Below the pieces are notes generated by a model. It saw only the letters and a list, made by a program, of their open reading frames with translations. It made no database searches and was not told the origin of the DNA. This document shows, one piece after another, positions 57,991-64,000 of a stretch of 64,000 nucleotides of DNA. Position 1 is the first letter of the stretch, and each line of letters begins with the position of its first letter. This DNA comes from Nostoc sp. MG11 (GTDB taxonomy: Bacteria > Cyanobacteriota > Cyanobacteriia > Cyanobacteriales > Nostocaceae): contig NZ_JACXXN010000007.1 in the NCBI RefSeq assembly GCF_014904695.1, forward strand, positions 1-64,000, read 5' to 3'. The position numbers were made by a program, and so were the translations under genes.

Positions 57991-58806
57991 TCAAGTGGTT
58001 TCCTCTAGTGGAAAAATATCCCCCCGCAAGTAAGACTCAAAGTGTTTCTTAAAGTACTGAATACTCGTCATATTCGGTTCATCGCTTTCTGTCGGCGTGA
58101 ATTCATAAATTGGGACTTTTTCCCTCACCAATTTGACCAATTGAGGATGAAGCTGCTCAAAAGAATCTACTCTAAAGATTGTTGTTTCAAATCTTAATTT
58201 AGCTGGATTGCCATATCCTAATTTCATCCAGGGCATCCAAGGACAGTCTCTTGCCCACTGAGCAGGAGGGACATCAGTAGCATCAGGTCGGCAAGTATTT
58301 GATATAAAGTATTCAACTCCCTTAAACTTTTCTCCAGGGCAATAGTCTAAGTATTTACTATCTCCTGCTAACGGATGCGGGTATTCTAAAGGAATTTCCA
58401 TGACAGAGGTAATATATCCGCAACCTTTGGGGATGACAAACTTTTTTGGTTTGACTGAGCCTTGGACAATTCGATTAGCAATGTGTACTACTGGTACTGG
58501 TTGACTTGCTGTTGGTGACTGCCAAAAGTGTAGAATCTCTTGGGTTACTGGGTTACAGAATAAACCAATTTCTCTATTAATTCGATACCCGACTTCGCCA
58601 TATTCAGGATCGGGCTTGATAAATACTTTCGTAGCATTCATACCAATAATAGAAAACAATTTTTCCTTTGGCTTATCTGGTGTCTCTTGCCACAAAATTT
58701 CTCCAGACCAGTTGTAATAAAGCTGTAAACCATGATTTTTTCTGTAAAAATCGAGGTTATTAAATTCGTAGTCATCTAAGTAAGCACTCATATCTGTTCC
58801 GATCAT
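57991..58806 (-). CDS. DUF1838-family protein
   Basis: A protein of about 271 residues with the DUF1838-like pattern: VFIKPDPEYGEVGYRINREIGLFCNPVTQEIL, WSGEILW, CRPDATDVPPAQWARDCPWMPWMKLGYG and a C-terminal FKKHFESYLRGDIFP. No catalytic motif is known for the family; several aromatic and acidic patches are conserved. I start at ATG 58806; TTG 58839 and ATG 58791 are alternatives. It lies alone between two lyase genes, divergent from cpeY, so a role in bilin or phycoerythrin handling is possible but unproven. Confidence 0.75.
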   Translation of the reverse strand: MIGTDMSAYLDDYEFNNLDFYRKNHGLQLYYNWSGEILWQETPDKPKEKLFSIIGMNATKVFIKPDPEYGEVGYRINREIGLFCNPVTQEILHFWQSPTASQPVPVVHIANRIVQGSVKPKKFVIPKGCGYITSVMEIPLEYPHPLAGDSKYLDYCPGEKFKGVEYFISNTCRPDATDVPPAQWARDCPWMPWMKLGYGNPAKLRFETTIFRVDSFEQLHPQLVKLVREKVPIYEFTPTESDEPNMTSIQYFKKHFESYLRGDIFPLEETT

Positions 58807-59056
58807 TCTCAAATGCTTGCGGTTGCAACTATCACTCAAAGCTTGAGCAGCGGATTTTATTTGGGCGTAAACTCCTACTTAACCACTAACTTGCGTTCTT
58901 TGGTATTGATTTTATCTCCTGTTAAAATTTAACGCTATTTCCCAGTCACGCCAGTTCGCTCAACGGAGGACGCCTCCGCACGCGACTGGCTCCCCAGTCC
59001 CTAGTACGATAGTAAACGTGACCTTTAAGTAACTCTCTTCAATCATTTACAAATCA

Positions 59057-60328
59057 ATGGATAAACGTTTTTTTAAAATTTTTGGTTTAACAGAAGATCA
59101 AGCGATCGCAATTATCGATACACCATTAGAACAACTCGAAGACCCCACTGATAAATACATTGCTGTTTCACATCTGATTAATTTCCCAACTGAGCAATCA
59201 ATTGCAGCTTTGGTACGTGCAATTGAAACTAGTAATCCGGCTGAATTAGATCACCGCATTGTTCGACGCAAAGCTGTAGAAAGTCTGGGGCGATTGCAGG
59301 CTGAATCAGCATTACCTGTAATTCGACAGTGCCTCAATGATGATGATATTTATACTGTTGAAAATACCGTGTGGGCAATAGGGGAAATCGGGACTAAAGA
59401 TTCAGAAATCCTCGAAGAAGTGGCACAACTGCTAGATAAACCAGGTCAAATCTATCGAGTGATTATTCATACCCTGGCTAATGCTGATTATCAACCTGCT
59501 CTAGAACGTGTGCAAAAATTTACGCAAGCTGAGGACGAACCTACCCGGAGTGCAGCGATCGCCACAGTTTGTCGCTTTACGGGTGATTACTCTCAAATCA
59601 CTGAAGTGATAACGCTGCTGCAAAGTCCCAACGTCAATGCACGGCGCGGTTGCATTCAAGACCTCATTGATTCGCACTACTACAAAGCCATCCCCCAAAT
59701 TGCTCGTTGTCCTGTATCTCTGGTGTTCCGACTGCGAGCATTACGGATGCTTTTAGATGCAGGTGTTCCCACAGGTGAAATTACATTTGCAGAAGTTCAG
59801 CCCGATCTAGAGCAAGTGCTATACGATCATCCCAATGACATTGACATGGTACATGAGTACGACGTTACCCCTTTACTAAATTTTGTTATTGACGAACTCT
59901 ACCAAACCGATTTTGGGCGGTGCTATTTAGCAACAAAAACCTTACTGGATATCTATTTGCAGGAAGCACCCCAAGCACTGCTAGCAACTTATATGGACAA
60001 AGCATATAACGATTATGGTGCTCACTATCATGTCATGAAACTTCTCGGCTGGCTGAAATATACTTCTGGCTACGATTTATTAGTGGAAAACCTGCACAAC
60101 CGCGAACCCCAATTTCAAAAATCCCGTACTGCTTGTGCGATCGCTCTTGGGGAATTGGGTGATTCACGTGCAGTTACCGAACTCAAAACTTGCCTGAGTA
60201 CGCCGATTTGGGATTTGAAATATGCTTGTTTATTGGCGCTAGACCGTTTAGGAGACTCATCAGGCCGGGAAACGTGTGCTACTGATGCTGACTGGTTAAT
60301 TCGAGCAAAAGCGACGAGTCATAATTAG
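59057..60328 (+). CDS. cpeY: Phycoerythrobilin lyase CpeY
   Basis: The 423-residue E/F-type lyase begins MDKRFFKIFGLTEDQAIAI and is built of HEAT-like repeats: RRKAVESLGRLQAESALP, VENTVWAIGEIGTKD, TRSAAIATVCRFTGD, RTACAIALGELGDSRAV and YACLLALDRLGDSSG. Length and start match CpeY. CpeY attaches phycoerythrobilin to Cys-82 of CpeA, and CpeA here has C82. Family members lack a simple catalytic motif. It stands apart from cpeZ, with opposite-strand genes between, so the usual cpeYZ operon has been rearranged here. Confidence 0.9.
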   Translation: MDKRFFKIFGLTEDQAIAIIDTPLEQLEDPTDKYIAVSHLINFPTEQSIAALVRAIETSNPAELDHRIVRRKAVESLGRLQAESALPVIRQCLNDDDIYTVENTVWAIGEIGTKDSEILEEVAQLLDKPGQIYRVIIHTLANADYQPALERVQKFTQAEDEPTRSAAIATVCRFTGDYSQITEVITLLQSPNVNARRGCIQDLIDSHYYKAIPQIARCPVSLVFRLRALRMLLDAGVPTGEITFAEVQPDLEQVLYDHPNDIDMVHEYDVTPLLNFVIDELYQTDFGRCYLATKTLLDIYLQEAPQALLATYMDKAYNDYGAHYHVMKLLGWLKYTSGYDLLVENLHNREPQFQKSRTACAIALGELGDSRAVTELKTCLSTPIWDLKYACLLALDRLGDSSGRETCATDADWLIRAKATSHN

Positions 60329-60426
60329 TAGGGATGGGCGTCTTGCCCGTCCTTGATTTTACACGTTTGATAATCAAGCGATCGCCTAACTGTAAAATAC
60401 GTTTATCAACAGAAAAACCAGCTTTC

Positions 60427-61302
60427 TTGAAAACCGACAGTATTTTTTATCGCATCTTCCAAAGTCTGCCCAGCACCTTTTTTGAACTGATTAACCAACC
60501 TCCACAACTGGCCAGCGTTTACCAATTTTCCTCAGTTGAAGTCAAACAACTCGCATTCAGAATCGATGGCGTATTCCTCCCTAATACACCAGAACTACCG
60601 ATTTACTTCGCCGAAGTTCAATTTCAACCAGACAAAAAAATTTATTCACGTTTGTTCACCGAAATCTTTAACTATCTTGATAAAACCGAATTAACTAATA
60701 CCTGGCGTAGTGTTGTTATATTCCCTAGTAGCAGCATTGATACTGGAGATACAGAAAGATACGCAGAATTACTCAACTCACAAAGAGTAACTCGCGTCTA
60801 TCTAGACGAATTAACCTCAATGGAAGCATCATCAATCGGGATTGAGACAGTTAGATTAATTGTAGAACCAGAATCAACTGCGACAGCAAAAGCTATAGAA
60901 ATAGTAAACAGCGCCCGACAAGAAATTATGGATGCCGCCCAACAGCGGGAAATTATACAATTGATAGAAACGATATTAATCTACAAATTGCCGCGTTTGA
61001 GTCGGGAGGAGATGGCGAAAATGTTTGGATTAAGTGAGTTAAAGCAAACTAGATTTTACCAAGAAGTTTTTACAGAGGGGAAACAGCAAGGTAGAGAAGA
61101 AGGGAAGTTAGAAGGCAAGTTAGAAGGCAAGTTAGAAGGCAAGTTAGAAGGCAAGTTAGAAGGCAAGTTAGAAGGCAAGTTAGAAGGCAAGTTAGAAACA
61201 ATACCTCGGTTGTTGGCGTTAGGGTTAAGTATTGAGCAGATAGCTCAAGCGTTAGGTTTGGACGAACAAGTTGTTAGGCAAGCTGCACAACCGAAATCAT
61301 AA
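60427..61302 (+). CDS. Rpn/DUF2887-family recombination-promoting nuclease
   Basis: The frame is open from 60334, but family proteins start at the equivalent of LKTDSIFYRIFQSLPSTFFELI, so I choose TTG 60427 (291 residues). The PD-(D/E)XK nuclease core has FRIDGVF and YFAEVQFQPDKKIYSRLFTEI. The C-terminal half (KLPRLSREEMAKMFGL, then the KLEG tandem repeat) is followed by SIEQIAQALGLDEQVVRQA. Rpn proteins raise recombination and nick DNA, and are often near mobile DNA. The KLEG repeat length probably varies between strains. It interrupts the phycoerythrin island. Confidence 0.8.
   Translation: MKTDSIFYRIFQSLPSTFFELINQPPQLASVYQFSSVEVKQLAFRIDGVFLPNTPELPIYFAEVQFQPDKKIYSRLFTEIFNYLDKTELTNTWRSVVIFPSSSIDTGDTERYAELLNSQRVTRVYLDELTSMEASSIGIETVRLIVEPESTATAKAIEIVNSARQEIMDAAQQREIIQLIETILIYKLPRLSREEMAKMFGLSELKQTRFYQEVFTEGKQQGREEGKLEGKLEGKLEGKLEGKLEGKLEGKLEGKLETIPRLLALGLSIEQIAQALGLDEQVVRQAAQPKS
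61105..61188 (+). repeat. Seven perfect 12-bp coding repeats
   Basis: Seven exact copies of AAGTTAGAAGGC, each encoding KLEG, followed by an eighth diverged unit. They lie inside the Rpn gene and form a charged helical tract. Such an array is prone to slippage. Confidence 0.95.
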
Positions 61303-61394
61303 AATGGTGTGATGCGCGTTAGTCTGTGTTATGTAAATTTTGGTACTTAATGCAACGCTCATCCTCAATTTCGCTTCGCTTGAGCTAGGAGGAG

Positions 61395-61625
61395 ATGGCG
61401 AAAATGTTTGGATTAAGTGAGTTAAAGCAAACTAGATTTTACCAAGAAGTTTTTACAGAAGGCAAACAGGAAGGTAAAGAAGAAGGAAAGTTAGAAGGCA
61501 AGTTAGAAGGTAAGTTAGAAACAATACCTCGGTTGTTGGCGTTAGGGTTAAGTATTGAGCAGATAGCTCAAGCGTTAGGTTTGGACGAACAAGTTGTTAG
61601 GCAAGCTGGACAACCGAAATTATAA
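61395..61625 (+). pseudogene. Duplicated 3' tail of the Rpn gene
   Basis: A 76-residue frame repeats the C-terminal tail of the preceding gene nearly exactly (MAKMFGLSELKQTRFYQEV, two KLEG units instead of seven, then TIPRLLALGLSIEQIAQAL). The sequence just before the ATG (GGAGGAGATGGCGAAAATG) also copies the internal codons of the parent. It lacks the nuclease core. It may be expressed as a small protein, since GGAGGAG would serve as a ribosome site. Confidence 0.85.
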
Positions 61626-61696
61626 AACCCCACCACGCTTTTAGCTGACGCCAAGATTTCCTTCACTGCTTGCGAAGAGGGGCTAAGGGTGGGGTT
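61626..61696. terminator. Branched hairpin between convergent genes
   Basis: AACCCCACC (61626-61634) and GGTGGGGTT (61688-61696) pair perfectly at the base, with TTAGC/GCTAA and CTTC/GAAG pairs possible inside. It lies between the Rpn tail and the linker gene and may end transcripts from both sides. Confidence 0.6.
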
Positions 61697-61729
61697 CTAA
61701 CTATTATGGTTAATCAACCGAATATGATA

Positions 61730-63469
61730 TTAGCCATTAAAAACGCGACTACGCCACTTATTTAACCGGGCTTCCCCAATTGTGGCAAACCGTCGAGCAT
61801 CAGCAATTTGCTCTTGTAAAGAAGTAATCTGTTTTGCCTGGGCGTCAGCTTGTTGTTGCAGAGATGTATATTCGTCTGTACTTGTCACAGAACTGGAAGA
61901 CTGCCAACTACTACTAAATTGTGTTGTACCGATGCTGGCAAATGGTCGTAAGTCTGCTAGTTGTTGTTGCAAAGTTGTAATTTGGCTTTCTTGCTCTTGA
62001 ATTTTTTGCCGCAAGCCTTTTTCGGCTTCTGTACGAGCTGCAACAAACGTATTAACTTGGGCATCTGGCTTAGGCTTGAATAGATCAGCCAGTAATGCAC
62101 TAACATCGGTGGATTTCAGCTTACCGTAAGGAGTATTAGTAATTAGCGATCGCACCAACTGAGGTTTATTATTCGATGCTAGGTTTTTGTCGCTGCTGGA
62201 ATTGCTACGCACCAATTGCAGCATGTTGGTAAATTCCAATATCTTTGTGCCTGTTTGGGTTTTATAACCCCGGTAATATGGCACGATGTTTTCCCCAAAA
62301 GCATCTAAATACTCGTCGCTATCAAGGTAGGAATCAATATCTGCTTCAAAACCTTGTTCATCCAGAATGTTACTGTGATGAATAGTCTCAGAGTAGTCAT
62401 CGGGAGCGCGACCTAGCAGGTGCTTAAAGTTCAACTCAATGGCGCGGTAGCGGTAAACGTTGTCAAAAAATCTGGAGCGATACAACTCCGACTTGGCAAT
62501 CTGGCGGACAAACTCGCGGACGGTGATTACACCTTGCTTAAGTTGAGATTCTGGGACGGTGAGCCGCTCACTTTCCATAACGTAAGCATTGCCCAATACT
62601 TGTCGATAAACTGCTCGAATCACAATTTCGATTTCATCAGATGAAGCACCAAACCATAGTTCAATTGGTTGTGTTTTGGAAAATGTTTGATACTGGCTTT
62701 GTCTGATTTCGTCGTCTGAGAAGGTTTGCATAGTTGGGTTGGTTCGGGTAGGAGTTACTAATGGCTGAGACTTGAGGTTGAGGATATTCGCCAGAAATCT
62801 ATTGACATCGGTTGTAACACCTGATGTCGCACCCAAAGGCGGCGCGATCGCTTTGGGAGTATTGGTGATTAGCGAGCGATTCAGTCCAGAGCGAGTTCCC
62901 TTAACGCTGGATTTGTCGCTGCTAGAAGCACCGCGCAGCAATTGGAACAGGTAGGTAAACCCGGCCAGATTTTTACCTGTTTGAGTTTTATAACCCCGGT
63001 AAAACGGTACTGTATCTTCACCAAATGCCGCTTTGTACTCATCACTATCAAGATAGGAGTCGATTTCAGCTGCAAAGCCGCTTTCATCCAGTAGATTAGT
63101 GTGATGTACTACCTCGGCGTGGTCATCGGGCGCACGACCAAGTAAATGCTTAAAATTAAGTTCAATGGCACGGTAGCGAGGATAATTATCAAAAAAGCGC
63201 GATCGGTAAAGTTCCGATTTAGCCACCTGACGCACAAACTCGCGGACACTAAATTCCCCCTGCTTGAGTTGCGACTCTAGGACTGTGAGTCGCTCACTTT
63301 CCATAACATAAGTATTACCTAAAACATGCCTGTATACGGCTCGAATCAAGGTTTCAAATTCTTCTTCAGAGCTACCTATCCGTTGCTGAATCGGGTCTGA
63401 GTCTTCAAACAATCCTACACCCAATTGCGAGGCGCTGCTAATCACAGGGTTGATAAAACTACTAACCAT
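61730..63469 (-). CDS. Phycobilisome linker with two PBS-linker domains and a coiled-coil tail
   Basis: The 579-residue protein has two full linker domains, about residues 32-180 and 275-425. Both contain AVYRxVLGN, YVMESERLTV, ESQLKQG, VREFVRQ, AKSELYRSRFFDN, YRAIELNFKHLLGRAPDD and a YRGYKTQTG end. The region between them and after the second contains RSLITNTP in both. A C-terminal coiled coil (about 480-579) carries two QQQLADLRPFASIG-like motifs. Usual rod linkers have one such domain in about 250-290 residues. In this position it is probably a phycoerythrin rod linker able to bridge two hexamers; that is inference. No C-terminal CpcD-type domain is visible. Confidence 0.88.
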   Translation of the reverse strand: MVSSFINPVISSASQLGVGLFEDSDPIQQRIGSSEEEFETLIRAVYRHVLGNTYVMESERLTVLESQLKQGEFSVREFVRQVAKSELYRSRFFDNYPRYRAIELNFKHLLGRAPDDHAEVVHHTNLLDESGFAAEIDSYLDSDEYKAAFGEDTVPFYRGYKTQTGKNLAGFTYLFQLLRGASSSDKSSVKGTRSGLNRSLITNTPKAIAPPLGATSGVTTDVNRFLANILNLKSQPLVTPTRTNPTMQTFSDDEIRQSQYQTFSKTQPIELWFGASSDEIEIVIRAVYRQVLGNAYVMESERLTVPESQLKQGVITVREFVRQIAKSELYRSRFFDNVYRYRAIELNFKHLLGRAPDDYSETIHHSNILDEQGFEADIDSYLDSDEYLDAFGENIVPYYRGYKTQTGTKILEFTNMLQLVRSNSSSDKNLASNNKPQLVRSLITNTPYGKLKSTDVSALLADLFKPKPDAQVNTFVAARTEAEKGLRQKIQEQESQITTLQQQLADLRPFASIGTTQFSSSWQSSSSVTSTDEYTSLQQQADAQAKQITSLQEQIADARRFATIGEARLNKWRSRVFNG

Positions 63470-63745
63470 TTCAACAACCTCCTAAAAAACAATATTTTTA
63501 AAGGTAATGGAAACTAAGTATTTGTTAGCGTTTTATAGTACAAATAAGCACTAACAATTTCTTATCCCCTTTACAGTCAGGATTAAGTTATCAAGTTTTG
63601 AGGAGTTTTTTAGTTACATTTTCTAACAAAATTAGACGGCTAACAGTTAATAACTAACAGCTAATAGTACGAAAAAATTAGCAATTAGCAATTAACAATT
63701 AGCCGTTACCAACTGTTAACTTTATGTCAACTTATCTATTTATTT

Positions 63746-64000
63746 TCAAACACGCTCATCAAATCTAGTGTAGAAACCACCGTATTTTATCCAGTATTGT
63801 TTCAAGGTATGATGAGGCGTATGTAAACTAGCTTTTGCCTGATATAGAATGACTTGGCGATGCTCACCCATCCAAATTTTATTAACTGGGTCAACAGATA
63901 TTACTGATCCTCCTAAAGAAGCAACACATTCAGAAAATCTTTCAATTGTCGTATATTCTAATGTCTCGAATATAAAAAAGTTACCGGAACAAATCAAGTG
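63746..64000 (-). CDS. cpeR: CpeR-family activator (partial, 5' end outside window)
   Basis: The 3' part of a gene that runs off the right edge; the frame stays open to 64000, and the TTG at 63995-63997 is an internal codon. The 84 residues visible include LICSGNFFIFETLEYTT, RFSECVASLGGSVISVDPVNKIWMG and ILYQAKASLHTPHHTLKQYW, then FYTRFDERV. I recognise this as CpeR, which activates phycoerythrin genes in Fremyella and Nostoc punctiforme. It is followed by the two-domain linker on the same strand, 276 bp away, so it may control the island. Confidence 0.8.
   Translation of the reverse strand, partial: HLICSGNFFIFETLEYTTIERFSECVASLGGSVISVDPVNKIWMGEHRQVILYQAKASLHTPHHTLKQYWIKYGGFYTRFDERV

Noticed and set aside
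61105-61200. Regular short repeats that could suggest a CRISPR array
   Set aside because: The units are 12 bp, contiguous, without spacers and in frame as KLEG within the Rpn gene.

Overview
The window looks like a chromosomal segment of a phycoerythrin-producing, probably filamentous (Nostoc-like) cyanobacterium. The evidence is psbA (photosystem II D1), a complete C-phycoerythrin pair (cpeB-cpeA) with its bilin lyases, a cpcG rod-core linker, nblA, an FtsH2-type thylakoid protease, very frequent HIP1 palindromes (GCGATCGC), heptamer tandem repeats, and the mix of WD40-STAND, PIN/antitoxin, Uma2 and Rpn families typical of Nostocales. The assignment to Nostocales is inference.

Layout. 0-3.3 kb: a PIN toxin-antitoxin pair, a broken CHAT-domain gene and an aspartoacylase-like hydrolase. 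3.3-14.8 kb: pfkA, era (start region duplicated in tandem), a NarL-type response regulator, a Crp-type regulator, an amidase, a repeat-bearing membrane protein, a Uma2 gene with an in-frame stop, pepP and a divergent psbA. 14.9-20.6 kb: a 1200-residue NB-ARC/14xWD40 STAND protein, a sigma-70-like factor and an unknown partner. 20.8-31.9 kb: ftsH, a small secreted protein, gltX, tRNA-Asp, two paralogous Ser/Thr kinases, a phytase-like esterase and a TM0106-type nuclease. 32-40 kb: a class V aminotransferase, a glycosyltransferase-like protein, a YjbQ protein, a Nif3-like protein, several conserved unknowns and a beta-CASP-like hydrolase. 40-50 kb: a small membrane peptide, tRNA-His, the cbiX-cobA siroheme/cobalamin pair, a decayed antitoxin/PIN pair, a PatA-type/CheY-type regulator pair, and two tandem Uma2 genes whose duplication also copied the start of the downstream rluD-like gene.

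50.7-64 kb is the main functional island, for phycobilisome rods. It holds cpcG, a zincin-like gene coupled to cpeS, nblA, cpeB-cpeA, an NTF2-fold protein, cpeZ, a CpeU/CpeF-type lyase with a small coiled-coil protein, a DUF1838 protein, cpeY, a 579-residue linker with two PBS-linker domains, and the 3' part of cpeR running off the right edge. CpeA and CpeB are the phycoerythrin subunits. CpeS, CpeY, CpeZ and the CpeU/F-type protein would attach phycoerythrobilin, the linkers would assemble rods, CpeR would activate the genes, and NblA would promote breakdown. An Rpn nuclease gene with a duplicated tail and a HigA antitoxin relic lie inside the island.

I found no CRISPR array, rRNA or complete insertion sequence. 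The most interesting leads are the two-domain linker, the zincin coupled to cpeS, the unusual quinone-side residues of D1, and several clear scars of recent duplication or decay.
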